Below, one piece after another: positions 40,022-49,341 of a DNA stretch of 64,000 nt. The position numbers and the translations under genes were made by a program. A model generated the notes under the pieces. It was not told where the DNA came from. It searched no databases and saw only the letters and a list, made by a program, of their open reading frames with translations. This DNA comes from Gulbenkiania mobilis (GTDB lineage Bacteria > Pseudomonadota > Gammaproteobacteria > Burkholderiales > Chromobacteriaceae). Where the stretch lies: positions 108,052 to 172,051 of the forward strand of contig SMDA01000006.1 of the NCBI GenBank assembly GCA_004346645.1, given 5' to 3'. Position 1 is the stretch's first letter. The number at the start of each line of letters is the position of its first letter.

Positions 40022-40501
40022 ATGCGCAAGTATTCCTTTCCTCCTGTCTATGCACCCGATGCGCGTATCCTGCTGCTAGGTACCCTGCCAGGCGAGGTTT
40101 CGCTCAAGGCCAGTCAGTACTATGCCCATCCGCGCAACCAGTTCTGGCGCCTTCTGGGTGAGGTCCTGAACACTGACTTGGCCACATTGCCTTATCCGCA
40201 ACGGTTGGAGCGGTTGGTCGCCCACGGTGTTGCGCTCTGGGACGTGGTGGCCGGTGCCGAGCGGCAAGGCAGTCTGGATGGTGCGATGCGTGCCATCGAG
40301 TACAACAGCCTCGCCTCGCTGGTGGCGGAGCTGCCCGCGCTGCGCGCGGTGGGATTCAATGGCGCAGCCTCTTACAAGGCCCGCCACCAGCTCGGGCGCG
40401 CAGACCTTGCCTGCCTGTCCCTGCCATCTTCTAGTCCGGCCTACACCCGCCCGTTCGAGGAGAAACTGGCTGGCTGGATGGTGCTGCGCGACTACCTATG
40501 A
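40022..40501 (+). CDS. Uracil/hypoxanthine-DNA glycosylase family protein
   Basis: A 159-residue protein of the uracil-DNA glycosylase superfamily. The N-terminal LLLGTLPGEVSLKASQYYAH followed by PRNQFW matches family 6 (hypoxanthine-DNA glycosylase); the C-terminal motif appears as LPSSSPAYTR. It probably removes deaminated bases (hypoxanthine or uracil). It follows rnhB, another DNA-quality gene, after 18 nt. Substrate is inferred from the family. Confidence 0.8.
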   Translation: MRKYSFPPVYAPDARILLLGTLPGEVSLKASQYYAHPRNQFWRLLGEVLNTDLATLPYPQRLERLVAHGVALWDVVAGAERQGSLDGAMRAIEYNSLASLVAELPALRAVGFNGAASYKARHQLGRADLACLSLPSSSPAYTRPFEEKLAGWMVLRDYL

Positions 40502-40586
40502 TGGCGGAGAGGCGGGCCCCGGGGGGCGGTGCTATCATTGCCGCACGTCGCCAGGTCTGGGCCGGCACCTTTTTTCGGAATCCGAC

Positions 40587-41801
40587 ATGACTCAACTAAC
40601 CGATATCGATGCTGCACTGGCGTGGCTGCTGACCCGCGCCACGCCGCTTGCCGAAACCGAACCCTGCGCCTTGCTGCGCGCCCGTGGCCGCATCCTCGCC
40701 GCCCCGGTCGTGGCGACCCTGGACGTGCCCCCTCACGACAATAGTGCAATGGACGGCTACGCAGTGCGCAGTAGTGAGTGCACGGACGTGGCATTGCCGG
40801 TCAGTCAGCGAATCCCCGCAGGCAGCCAGCCGGCGCCGTTGGAACCAGGCACGGTTGCGCGTATTTTCACCGGCGCCCCCGTTCCGGCTGGCTGTGATGC
40901 GGTGGTCATGCAGGAGGAGACGCTGCAGGAAGAGGATGGTCGCGTACGCTTCACGCGTCCGGTGCGGGCTGGGCAGAATATCCGCTGCGCCGGCGAGGAC
41001 ATCGCTGCCGGCGCCGTCATCCTGCCGGCGGGCAGTCCCCTGTCGGCGTCGGACCTGGGGCTTGCGGCGTCGATCGGTCAGGCCACGGTGGAAGTTGTGC
41101 GGCCGCTACGGGTAGCGGTGTTTTTCACCGGGGACGAGCTCGTGGAGCCCGGCCAGGCGTTGGGTGCAGCGCAGATCTATAACTCAAACCGCTACTGGCT
41201 GGTGCCTGCGCTGGAAGCCCTGGGCTGTACGGTATGCGATCTGGGTATCGTGCCCGACACGCTCGAAGCGACCCGGGCTGCGCTGCGCCAAGCTGCCGGG
41301 TCCTGTGATGTCATCATGACCTGCGGGGGCGTGTCGGTGGGGGAGGAGGATCATGTCCGGTCGGCTGTGGAGGCTGAAGGCCGTCTGGACCTCTGGAAGC
41401 TGGCCATCAAGCCGGGCAAACCGTTCGCGTGCGGTAGCGTCGGCAGTGCGGACTTCATCGGCCTGCCGGGCAACCCTGTTTCGGGTTTCGTCACCTTTGC
41501 CACGCTGGTGCGCCCCTTCCTTCTGCGACGGGCAGGGTTGGCCGAAGACCGGCTCCACCCTCGCGTGATGCGCCTGCCAGTGGGCTTCGACTGGCTTCGA
41601 CCGGACCCGAAGCGCACGGAATACCTGCGGGTGCGCATCGTGACCGGAGAGACGGGACAGCGGCTGGAGAAATTTCCGCATCAGGGCTCTGGGGTGCTTG
41701 CCTCGTGCGCATGGGCGCATGGCCTGGCGCGTGTGGCACCAGGCCAAGTGCTGGCGGCGGGTGACCTGATTGAGTTTATGCCTTTCCCGGAGGGAATATG
41801 A
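40587..41801 (+). CDS. moeA: Molybdopterin molybdenumtransferase
   Basis: Inserts molybdate into adenylylated molybdopterin. The 404-residue protein shows VPPHDNSAMDGYAV, FTGAPVPAGCD, FFTGDELVEPG, TCGGVSVGEEDHV and KPGKPFACG, which is the full MoeA set. Other cofactor genes are not in the window. ATG 40587 follows CGGAA by about 8 nt. It overlaps the ferredoxin gene by 4 nt. Confidence 0.93.
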   Translation: MTQLTDIDAALAWLLTRATPLAETEPCALLRARGRILAAPVVATLDVPPHDNSAMDGYAVRSSECTDVALPVSQRIPAGSQPAPLEPGTVARIFTGAPVPAGCDAVVMQEETLQEEDGRVRFTRPVRAGQNIRCAGEDIAAGAVILPAGSPLSASDLGLAASIGQATVEVVRPLRVAVFFTGDELVEPGQALGAAQIYNSNRYWLVPALEALGCTVCDLGIVPDTLEATRAALRQAAGSCDVIMTCGGVSVGEEDHVRSAVEAEGRLDLWKLAIKPGKPFACGSVGSADFIGLPGNPVSGFVTFATLVRPFLLRRAGLAEDRLHPRVMRLPVGFDWLRPDPKRTEYLRVRIVTGETGQRLEKFPHQGSGVLASCAWAHGLARVAPGQVLAAGDLIEFMPFPEGI

Positions 41802-42154
41802 CCTGCATCCGCTTCATCGACCTGACCAGCGGGCACGTCGTGGCCGAGGTCGATGCGATGCCGGGTGACCTGCTGCTGGATGTAGCGCGCTTTCATGATC
41901 TTCCCTTGCACTGGCGTTGCGGGCAGGGCACCTGCGGCACCTGCCGCGTGCATGTCCGCCATGCGGCCCAGCCGGCCGTAGTGGAGGTGGGGCGCCGCGA
42001 GCGCAACGTACTGCTGCGTGCCGGTCTTGTCGATGCGGCTCGGGCGGGCGCCACGCAATGGCCGGATGTACCGGAAACCTGGCGCCTTGCCTGCTATCTT
42101 GAAGCCGGTGAGACACCCTTCGACGTACTACTCCCCGCGCCGGACACCAACTAG
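41798..42154 (+). CDS. 2Fe-2S ferredoxin coupled to moeA
   Basis: A 118-residue plant-type ferredoxin. The cluster ligands appear as CGQGTCGTC (CX4CX2C) with a fourth Cys in RLACYLEAG. Its ATG overlaps the moeA stop (ATGA), so the two proteins are made together. The electron partner is unknown; a role in delivering electrons to a molybdoenzyme is a guess from context only. Confidence 0.82.
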   Translation: MTCIRFIDLTSGHVVAEVDAMPGDLLLDVARFHDLPLHWRCGQGTCGTCRVHVRHAAQPAVVEVGRRERNVLLRAGLVDAARAGATQWPDVPETWRLACYLEAGETPFDVLLPAPDTN

Positions 42155-42221
42155 TTTTGCAGGGGCTGATTTCCGTTTGTATGACAATTCATGGGCTTGG
42201 CGTGCCTTTCATGAAAAAGCC

Positions 42222-42250
42222 TTGCTTTTACTCAAAAAAAGCGCTAGTAT
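42222..42250 (+). promoter_or_regulatory. Predicted promoter for the DEAD-box helicase
   Basis: TTGCTT (42222-42227), 17-bp spacer, TAGTAT (42245-42250). An A run within the spacer gives it an AT-rich character unlike the surroundings. It would start a message about 205 nt before the helicase ATG. Confidence 0.7.
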
Positions 42251-42256
42251 GGCGGA

Positions 42257-42464
42257 CTTTTAGCGATTTCCCTGTCTGGCACTCCCGCCGGACAGATTGT
42301 CCTCATCGTCCCTGACCATTTCCAGGCTTCGTCCACCGGCAGAGTTTCACGCGCCCGGGTTTGCTGTTCGCCGCTTGCAGGTTGGTGCCGATGAACATGG
42401 CTTCGCGCCATTTGATCGCCTTCGGGCACCTTCCCGCCGAACAACCCGGCACGAAAGGAACTCC
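42257..42464 (+). promoter_or_regulatory. Long structured 5' leader of the DEAD-box helicase gene
   Basis: The stretch from the ferredoxin stop to the helicase ATG is 310 bp and holds no gene. After the predicted promoter about 205 nt of untranslated leader remain, with a hairpin pairing 42272-42279 and 42288-42295 (8 bp, one G-U). The ribosome site AAAGGA sits at the end. Long leaders are common in cold-induced RNA helicase mRNAs, so post-transcriptional control is plausible. Confidence 0.45.
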
Positions 42465-43766
42465 ATGCATTTCAACGATCTGGGCCTTGCGCCCATCATT
42501 ACCCGCGCCCTTGACGAAGCTGGCTACACCACCCCGACCCCGGTGCAGGGTGCTGCCATTCCGGCCGCTATCGCTGGACACGATCTTCTGGTGTCGGCAC
42601 AGACCGGCAGCGGCAAGACCGCAGCCTTCCTGTTGCCCGCCCTGATGAAAATGAGCGAGCGTTCCACCCTGCCGGGCTCCGGACCGCGGGTGCTGGTGCT
42701 GACTCCGACCCGTGAACTGGCCCAGCAGGTAGAAAAGAACGCACTCACCTACGGCAAGCACATGCGCTTCCTGCGCACTGCCACGCTGGTAGGCGGCTCT
42801 TCCTTCGGCTTCCAGATCCGCGCCTTGTCGCGTCCGGTTGATCTGGTGGTGGCCACCCCTGGCCGGCTGATGGACCACATGCGCTCCGGTCGCGTGGATT
42901 TCTCCCGCCTGGAAATGCTGGTCCTGGATGAGGCCGACCGCATGCTGGACATGGGCTTCATCGAGGATATCGAGACCATTGTTCGCGCCACGCCGGCCAC
43001 CCGCCAGACTGTGCTCTTCTCTGCCACGCTGGACGGCACCGTTGGCAAGCTGGCCGAGCGCATGACACGCGATCCGCAGCGCATCGAGATCGCCCATGTC
43101 GAAACCGGCGGCCAGATCGAAGAGCATCTGTTGTACGCGGATGACGGCAACCACAAGAACCGCCTGCTGAACCACGTGCTGAAGGAGTCTGGCTACGACC
43201 AAGCCGTGATCTTCACCGCCACCAAGATTGGCGCCGAAGAAATGGCGGACCGTCTGGCCGACGACGGCCACGCAGCGGCCTGCCTGCATGGTGACATGCC
43301 CCAGAGCTGGCGCAACCGCACACTGAACGACCTGCGTCGTGGCCGCATCAAGATTCTGGTAGCCACCGACGTGGCCGCTCGCGGCATCGACGTGCCCACC
43401 ATTACCCATGTGATCAACTACGATCTGCCCAAGCAGGCCGAAGATTACGTGCACCGCATCGGCCGTACCGGTCGTGCCGGTCGTGACGGCATGGCGATTA
43501 CCCTCGCCGAGGTGAAGGAATTTCACAAGGTACGCCGGATCGAGCAGTACCTGAAGCGCCAGATTACCGAGGGCGTGATTGAGGGTATGGAACCGACCCG
43601 TCGCCCCCCCAAGGGTCCGAAGCGTCACACTGCCGGTCGCCCGGGCGACAACAAGCGTCGCTACGGCAACGGTGGCGGCTATGCCGGCAAGAAGCCGGGC
43701 GGCCAGGGTGCTCGTCACGGTGGTGACCGTCGGGGCGCGCCGCGCAGCGAGTTTTCGCGCGACTGA
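42465..43766 (+). CDS. rhlE: DEAD-box ATP-dependent RNA helicase, RhlE type
   Basis: A 433-residue SF2 helicase. All motifs are present: the Q motif TPTPVQGAAI, AQTGSGKT, PTRELAQQ, DEAD within VLDEADRML, SAT, and HRIGRTGRAGR. The C-terminal tail (about 375-433) is Gly/Arg/Lys-rich and likely binds RNA. It probably helps ribosome assembly or RNA decay in the cold. ATG 42465 has AAAGGA 5 nt upstream; reading from upstream starts would translate the leader. Confidence 0.9.
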   Translation: MHFNDLGLAPIITRALDEAGYTTPTPVQGAAIPAAIAGHDLLVSAQTGSGKTAAFLLPALMKMSERSTLPGSGPRVLVLTPTRELAQQVEKNALTYGKHMRFLRTATLVGGSSFGFQIRALSRPVDLVVATPGRLMDHMRSGRVDFSRLEMLVLDEADRMLDMGFIEDIETIVRATPATRQTVLFSATLDGTVGKLAERMTRDPQRIEIAHVETGGQIEEHLLYADDGNHKNRLLNHVLKESGYDQAVIFTATKIGAEEMADRLADDGHAAACLHGDMPQSWRNRTLNDLRRGRIKILVATDVAARGIDVPTITHVINYDLPKQAEDYVHRIGRTGRAGRDGMAITLAEVKEFHKVRRIEQYLKRQITEGVIEGMEPTRRPPKGPKRHTAGRPGDNKRRYGNGGGYAGKKPGGQGARHGGDRRGAPRSEFSRD

Positions 43767-43797
43767 TCACCTCCCCCCACCTTTACACCTTTCTTAT

Positions 43798-43828
43798 ACG
43801 GCAGCGTTTACGCTGCCGTTTTTGTTTT
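43798..43828 (+). terminator. Terminator after rhlE
   Basis: ACGGCAGCG pairs with CGCTGCCGT around a TTTA loop, followed by a T-rich tract. Confidence 0.9.
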
Positions 43829-43947
43829 GTGCTTTTTACGAATCGTTGCGCACGCACGCTATTTGCAATGGCACGTTTAAAACATGCGGCCAGTGCCCAC
43901 GTAGTGAACGGCCAAATGGCCAGCACAAGAGGAAGGAAACGCAGAGG

Positions 43948-44718
43948 ATGATGGAACAGAAGTGGCCAGATTACCTGTGGGTGGTCCGGCACGGCCAGAG
44001 TGCTGGCAACGTGGCACGAGACGAGGCCGAGTCCGCCGGTTTAGCCCTGATCGACATTGCCACCCGGGACATGGATGTGCCCTTGTCCGTCCTTGGGGAA
44101 CGGCAGTCCCGGGCGCTGGGCCAGTGGTTTGGCCGCCTGGGTGAGGACGCCACTCCCACCGTGGTGCTGTGTTCGCCGTACAAGCGGGCCCGGATGACTG
44201 CGAAGCTGATTCTGGAGCATGCCGGACACGACCAGGCAGAGATTCCGCTTGTGGCCGACGAACGGCTGCGGGAAAAAGAATTCGGCATCCTCGACCGACT
44301 GACCAAGCACGGCATTGCCCAGCGCTATCCGGAGCTACACGCCCAGCGCCGTCACGTAGGCAAGTTCTACTTTCGCCCTCCAGGCGGCGAGAGCTGGTGC
44401 GACGTCATCCTGCGCCTGCGCAGCATGCTCGACACGCTTACCCGTGACTACCGCGGCGAGCGGGTGTTGATCGTGGCACATCAGGTGATCGTCAACTGCC
44501 TGCGCTACCTGCTGGAGCGGCTGGATGAAGAAACCATCCTACTGATCGACCGTGACAGCGACGTGCCCAACTGTGCCGTCACTTCCTACCGTTTTGACCC
44601 CCAGCGCGGCCGCCACGGAAAACTGGTGACCGATCTCGTCAACTTCGTCGTGCCGTTGGAGGAGGCGGGTGCACCGGTAACAGCCGAGCCCGACGCCCCG
44701 GCGGCCCCCAAACCCTGA
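43948..44718 (+). CDS. Histidine phosphatase family protein
   Basis: Phosphoglycerate-mutase-like phosphatase of 256 residues. The catalytic RHG motif lies at residues 14-16 (VVRHGQSAGN), followed by SPYKRARMTA, LREKEFGILD and the second His in LIVAHQVIVN. The substrate is unknown. It starts at ATG 43948 after a purine-rich stretch. It stands 12 nt before nnrD, so the two are probably co-transcribed. Confidence 0.85.
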   Translation: MMEQKWPDYLWVVRHGQSAGNVARDEAESAGLALIDIATRDMDVPLSVLGERQSRALGQWFGRLGEDATPTVVLCSPYKRARMTAKLILEHAGHDQAEIPLVADERLREKEFGILDRLTKHGIAQRYPELHAQRRHVGKFYFRPPGGESWCDVILRLRSMLDTLTRDYRGERVLIVAHQVIVNCLRYLLERLDEETILLIDRDSDVPNCAVTSYRFDPQRGRHGKLVTDLVNFVVPLEEAGAPVTAEPDAPAAPKP

Positions 44719-44730
44719 CCGGAGAACAGC

Positions 44731-45660
44731 ATGAACTTGCCTCCCCCTGGCATATGTGTGGATGAAGCATGTCTGGGGGCATGGCCACTGCCCATGCCCC
44801 CTGAAGAGGCCGATAAGGAAGAGCGCGGCCGAGTACTGATCGTCGGAGGTTCCCGCGAGATGCCGGGAGCCGTGATCCTGGCTGCCACCGCAGCGCTGCG
44901 AGCCGGTGCCGGCAAGGTGGCGATCGCCACCAGTAGCAGCGCCGCACCGCTGGTGGCGATGGAAATCCCAGAATCCCGCGTGATCGGCCTGCCGGAAACC
45001 CAGACGGGCGGCCTGGCTGCGGAAGGCGTTGAAGAGATCGCCGACCTGGCACGCCGTGCCGGTGCAGTGCTGATCGGGCCGGGCATGGTGGACGAAACGG
45101 CTACGGCCGCCTTCGTGGAGCGGCTGCTGCCCCGGCTGGACAATACACCGTTGCTACTGGATGCCTGCGCCATGGGCGTGGTGCGTCAGCAGGATGACCT
45201 CGCCTTTAACACACCGGTGCTGATGACCCCGCATGCAGGGGAAATGGCGCATCTGAGCGGTACTGCCAAAGCCGCCGTGCAGGAAGACCCGGCCTCGGCC
45301 GCCCGGGCCGCTGCCGAACGCTGGAAGGCCGTAGTAGCAGTGAAGGGGGCGGATACCTACATCGCTGATGCCGAAGGCGGCTTATGGCACCATGCCGGAG
45401 GTAATGTCGGCCTGGCCTGCTCTGGCTCCGGCGACACCCTAGCCGGCATCATCGCCGGACTGGTGGCGCGCGGCGCGCCGCTGACGCAAGCCTGCGCCTG
45501 GGGCGTGGCCCTGCACGCACGCGCAGGGGAACGCTTGGCAGAGCGCAAGGGCCCGCTGGGCTATCTTGCCCGCGAGATCCTGGACGAGATCCCGCTGCTG
45601 ATGCACAGCCTGGCCCATCAGCCAGGTGGCGGACAGCCGCATTATCTGGGTCACTGGTAA
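44731..45660 (+). CDS. nnrD: ADP-dependent NAD(P)H-hydrate dehydratase
   Basis: Repairs hydrated NAD(P)H. This 309-residue protein is the carbohydrate-kinase-like YjeF C-terminal domain alone, without the NnrE epimerase domain. Visible are RVLIVGGSREMPGA, GPGM, LMTPHAGEMAHL, AVKGADTYIA and the GSGDTLAGIIAGL active-site loop. GGAG lies 6 nt before the ATG. Confidence 0.88.
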   Translation: MNLPPPGICVDEACLGAWPLPMPPEEADKEERGRVLIVGGSREMPGAVILAATAALRAGAGKVAIATSSSAAPLVAMEIPESRVIGLPETQTGGLAAEGVEEIADLARRAGAVLIGPGMVDETATAAFVERLLPRLDNTPLLLDACAMGVVRQQDDLAFNTPVLMTPHAGEMAHLSGTAKAAVQEDPASAARAAAERWKAVVAVKGADTYIADAEGGLWHHAGGNVGLACSGSGDTLAGIIAGLVARGAPLTQACAWGVALHARAGERLAERKGPLGYLAREILDEIPLLMHSLAHQPGGGQPHYLGHW

Positions 45661-45685
45661 GCCTGCCGGTGGCAGATGCAAGGTT

Positions 45686-45714
45686 GGCCGAAGCTCTCGG
45701 GTTTCGGCCTTTTT
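45686..45714 (+). terminator. Terminator after nnrD built on a TTGGCCGAA word
   Basis: GGCCGAA (within the repeat copy at 45682-45693) pairs with TTCGGCC at 45703-45709 around a 10-nt loop, followed by five T. One arm is thus a repeat copy and the other a half match. Confidence 0.75.
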
Positions 45715-45828
45715 CATGCCTTTGCCTCTGGCGTCAGTCCGATGGCATCGAAGTTGCTCTGGGGTATGCAAACGACCACCCGCCACGTCGTATCCGTCAG
45801 ATCAACCTGCTTGAGAAAGGAATCCACC

Positions 45829-46359
45829 ATGAATGTGTCGATGCTATTTGGCGAGCGCGCCCTGACCAAGCTGGCCGGGGTGTGCGACACCCCTGACCGG
45901 GCCAACGCGGTAGCCCAGCGCCTGCAGCGCGACGGGCACCTGTCGCAGGAGCAGGTGCAGGTCGTATTCCCCAACGATCCGAAGTTCAGCCTGAAGCTGG
46001 AGCCGGAGCCGCGCGGCATGGTCAAGACTGCTGCCCGCACCCACCTCATCCTCGGTGGACTGGGCCTGGTAGTGGGGCTGCTCGCCTACGGGCTGATGTG
46101 GTTGCTGCATGTGGATTTCGTGATACTGAGCCCGGTGGCCTCCTTCCTGGCGGCGATCATCCTCGGCCTCGTGTTCGGCATGCTGTTGGGCGGACTGGTC
46201 GCCATCCGCCCCGACCACACCGTAGTGGTGGAGACGGTGCGCAAGGCGGTGGATACGGGCAAGTGCGCGGTAATCGCCCATCCCAAGAGCGAAAAGGAAC
46301 GCGCCGATACCACCCGCATCCTCAAGGAAGCCGGCGTGGAAGTGGTCGGCAGCTACTGA
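45829..46359 (+). CDS. Hypothetical membrane protein with two helices
   Basis: Not recognised by function. The 176-residue protein has an N-terminal soluble part (about 1-65), two adjacent Gly-rich hydrophobic segments (about 68-92 and 97-122), and a C-terminal soluble part with a small alternating alpha/beta-like stretch. The AGVCDTPDRANAVAQRL and TTRILKEAGVEVVGSY ends suggest two halves of a stress-protein-like fold around a hairpin. AAAGGA precedes ATG 45829. Confidence 0.6.
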   Translation: MNVSMLFGERALTKLAGVCDTPDRANAVAQRLQRDGHLSQEQVQVVFPNDPKFSLKLEPEPRGMVKTAARTHLILGGLGLVVGLLAYGLMWLLHVDFVILSPVASFLAAIILGLVFGMLLGGLVAIRPDHTVVVETVRKAVDTGKCAVIAHPKSEKERADTTRILKEAGVEVVGSY

Positions 46360-46480
46360 GCGCCAGCGGCCTAAAACGTGCCCCGGCGGGTGCATCTGCC
46401 GGGGCACGCGCACGTCCGGGCTCGGCATGACAGCCCAAGGACCAGCGGCGATAATGACGCCCTTGTCCGCAAGGGGAACA

Positions 46481-47806
46481 ATGTTGAGCAAGTACGGCGA
46501 ACTGGTGCGCTTGGTTGCAGAACGGATCGAACGCGGCGATTACCGCCCGGGAGAGGCGGTGCCTTCCTTGCGGACGCTGCAGCAGCAATATGGCATCAGC
46601 CTCAACACCGCCCGGCGCGCCTACTACGAACTGGAGCGTCTGGGCTATATCGAGGCCCGCCCGCGTAGCGGCTATGTAGTGACTGCAGGCGGACGGACGG
46701 CCGATCAGTCCGGTGAAGCTGCCAGCCTGGCTTCTCCCTTTCCCCATCCCTCGCTTTACGATACCCGCGCACTCTCGCACGCCTTTGTCGGGGCCATGCG
46801 TCACTACCACGACGCACTGGTCGACCCCGCCCCGGCCGGACTGCCCGCCCTGCGCCGACAGCTAGCCAGGCTGGCTGCGCAGGAAGGTTGGGAGATGTAT
46901 GCCGATGAGATGCTGATCACCTGTGGCGGAATGGAAGCGCTGTCACTGGCGATCGGAGCCGTCACCCATGGTGCCGCCTCGCCGCAGGTGGCGGTACTGT
47001 TGCCGGCGTTTCCCGGCCTGCTGGGCAGGTTGGCCGAGCAGGGGATCCGCATGCTTCCGCTGGAGGTGGGGGCGGACGGTCGCCTGGATACCACCAGGCT
47101 CGAGGCGGCGCTGGCGGCGGGGCAACTGCAGGCGATTGCCTTGATGCCGGTGCATGCCCATCCGCACGGCCGCAGCCTCCCTTCGGCTGTGACCCAACAA
47201 CTGCTGGCGCTCTCCGAACGCTACGACGTGCCGTTGATCGAGGATGATGCCTACCGCTGGCTCGGGTTTTCCGGCGACATCCCGTCACCGCTCAAGGCAC
47301 AGGACCGGGCAGGGCGCATCCTCTTGTGCGGCACCTTTTCCAAGTCCCTGTCACCCGGTTACCGGGTGGGCTGGCTGCTACCGGGGCGGTACGCGGCCAT
47401 CGCGGCCCGGCTGAAGACGTCCCACACACTGGCATCTCCTTTGCCCAATCAGTTGGCGCTGGCTGAGCTGTTGGCGGGCAACCGTTACCGCCCGGCGCTC
47501 GCGCGTCTGACTGCCGGCCTGGGGCAGCGTGTGCGACGGCTGGAGGCGGATCTGGCCGAGGTGGGCCTACCCGTGCCGCAGACGGCAGAGGGAGGCTGCT
47601 TTATCTGGCTGCCGGGCCTTCCGGCGCCTGTCACGCAACTGGCGACGGGTTCGGGCCATCCGGCGCTGCACTTCACGCCGGGCAACGCCTGTCACCCGGG
47701 CTTGGCCGGAGCGCATGCACTGCGCCTGAATGCCAGCTTCTATCAGCCCGCGCAGCAGCGGCCGGCCCTGGAGGCCTTGGCGCTGCGTCTGCGTCGCTTG
47801 GCCTAG
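46481..47806 (+). CDS. MocR-type (GntR/aminotransferase) regulator
   Basis: A 441-residue fusion of a GntR winged helix (residues about 1-70, PGEAVPSLRTLQQQYGIS) to a class I aminotransferase domain. The PLP lysine is in GTFSKSLSPGYRVGW. Such proteins sense PLP or amino compounds and regulate neighbouring metabolic genes; no obvious target is adjacent. AAGGGG precedes ATG 46481. Its 3' end overlaps the convergent ccoG gene by 4 bp. Confidence 0.88.
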   Translation: MLSKYGELVRLVAERIERGDYRPGEAVPSLRTLQQQYGISLNTARRAYYELERLGYIEARPRSGYVVTAGGRTADQSGEAASLASPFPHPSLYDTRALSHAFVGAMRHYHDALVDPAPAGLPALRRQLARLAAQEGWEMYADEMLITCGGMEALSLAIGAVTHGAASPQVAVLLPAFPGLLGRLAEQGIRMLPLEVGADGRLDTTRLEAALAAGQLQAIALMPVHAHPHGRSLPSAVTQQLLALSERYDVPLIEDDAYRWLGFSGDIPSPLKAQDRAGRILLCGTFSKSLSPGYRVGWLLPGRYAAIAARLKTSHTLASPLPNQLALAELLAGNRYRPALARLTAGLGQRVRRLEADLAEVGLPVPQTAEGGCFIWLPGLPAPVTQLATGSGHPALHFTPGNACHPGLAGAHALRLNASFYQPAQQRPALEALALRLRRLA

Positions 47807-49167
47807 GGCATCAGGAAGGGAGCATGGGCTTCCACCGTGCGCAGCGGATCGGCGGCGTCCTCCACCACAAAACGCAGCGGGTGGCTGCCGCTGGACAGCG
47901 CCTCCGGCTGGGCGGCTACCGTCACCACGAAGCTTCCATCGGCGTCTGCCGGCACTTGAAAACCATCCGCCCCCTCCAGGCGCACACCTGGGGCGCCTTC
48001 CAGACGCACCCGGTAGTGGCGGTGCTCGCCCCGGGTGTTGAAGATACGCAGCGTGTAGGCATTTTCGATCTCTCCCGCCTCATTCTCGCGTGCGAATACC
48101 GCCCGGTCCCGCAGCACATCCACCTTGAACGGCGCATGCAGGTAGAGCCCGACCCCCATCACCGCGCTGCATACAATCATCAGCCCGCTATAGAACAGTG
48201 CCCGCGGGCGCTGTAGCCAGCCCAAGGGCGGCTGGCCGCTCTCCAGTGCATTCTGGGTAGAAAAACGGATCAGCCCGCGTGGTCGCCCGGTCTTGTCCAT
48301 CACTGGATCGCAGGCATCAATGCAAAGCCCGCAGTTGATGCATTCGTACTGCAGCCCCTGGCGAATGTCGATCCCGGCAGGGCACACTTGTACACACAGC
48401 CCACAATCCACACAGTCCCCTTGCGGCCGGGCGGCGGCAGGCGTTGACCGCCGCAGTGCCCCGCGCGGTTCGCCGCGCGTGGGGTCGTAGGTCACATGCA
48501 GTGTGTCCCGGTCGTACATCACTCCCTGAAAGCGCGCATACGGACACATGTGCTTGCACACCGCTTCGCGCAGGTGTCCTGCCAAGAGCCAGGTGAAAGC
48601 GGCATAGCCCAAGGCGAAGCCGGTCTCCCAAGGGCCCAGCATTCCTTCGGCCAACCTTGCCACCATAGGGCGCATCGGGCTGAAGTAGCCCACCAACGTC
48701 AGCCCAGTCCACAGCGCGAACACGGCCATGGCGCCCTGGCTTGCCGTCTTGCGCAGGATTTTTTCCGGTGTCCATGGCCCTGCATCACGCAGCCGGCGTG
48801 TGCGCTGTGGGCCTTCGAACACTTGCTCAATCCAGAGCATGATCTGCGTGTACACCGTCTGGGGACACGAAAATCCGCACCACAGCCGGCCGGCCAGCGT
48901 GGTCCAAAGGAAGAGGCCCAGCACCGACAGGATCAGCGCCCCGGCCAGATAGATCAGGTCCTGCGGCAGTAACACCAGATCGAAGAGGTAGCCCCGCATG
49001 GTGCCAAAGTCGAACCGCACCGCCGGCCGGCCATTCCACATCAGCCAGGGCAGCAGGAAGAAGACGAGCTGGGTAACGGCGACGAAGCCGACACGCCAGC
49101 GATTGAAGCGCCCCGTCACCGGCCTGGGATAAATCTTGAGGGTCTGAAACTGTAGCTTTTGCGACAT
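47803..49167 (-). CDS. ccoG: Cytochrome c oxidase accessory protein CcoG (FixG/RdxA)
   Basis: Membrane-bound Fe-S protein of 454 residues needed for copper insertion into cbb3 oxidase. About five helices are followed by two 4Fe-4S clusters (CVDCGLCVQVCP and CINCGLCIDACD) and a C-terminal Ig-like domain. The oxidase genes ccoNOP are not in the window, so it may be separated from them. One TTGGCCGAA word lies within it. Confidence 0.92.
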   Translation of the reverse strand: MSQKLQFQTLKIYPRPVTGRFNRWRVGFVAVTQLVFFLLPWLMWNGRPAVRFDFGTMRGYLFDLVLLPQDLIYLAGALILSVLGLFLWTTLAGRLWCGFSCPQTVYTQIMLWIEQVFEGPQRTRRLRDAGPWTPEKILRKTASQGAMAVFALWTGLTLVGYFSPMRPMVARLAEGMLGPWETGFALGYAAFTWLLAGHLREAVCKHMCPYARFQGVMYDRDTLHVTYDPTRGEPRGALRRSTPAAARPQGDCVDCGLCVQVCPAGIDIRQGLQYECINCGLCIDACDPVMDKTGRPRGLIRFSTQNALESGQPPLGWLQRPRALFYSGLMIVCSAVMGVGLYLHAPFKVDVLRDRAVFARENEAGEIENAYTLRIFNTRGEHRHYRVRLEGAPGVRLEGADGFQVPADADGSFVVTVAAQPEALSSGSHPLRFVVEDAADPLRTVEAHAPFLMP

Positions 49168-49341
49168 GGTGCCTAAATCCTGCGATGAAATGCCGGCAGC
49201 TTAGGGAAGCGTGCACCCGGGCAACAGACACAGACCGTACCTCAGTGCGGGGCACAGCCGCGGCCTCTGGCCGCTTCCACGCCGCCAGGTGCCTGGCACC
49301 GCGCTTGCCGGGGCGAAGGCACGAATTGAAGGAGGGTCATC

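Noticed and set aside
49168..49341. Gap between ccoG and the ZIP gene
   Set aside because: No promoter-like pair, hairpin or gene stands out; it probably holds only the two divergent promoters.
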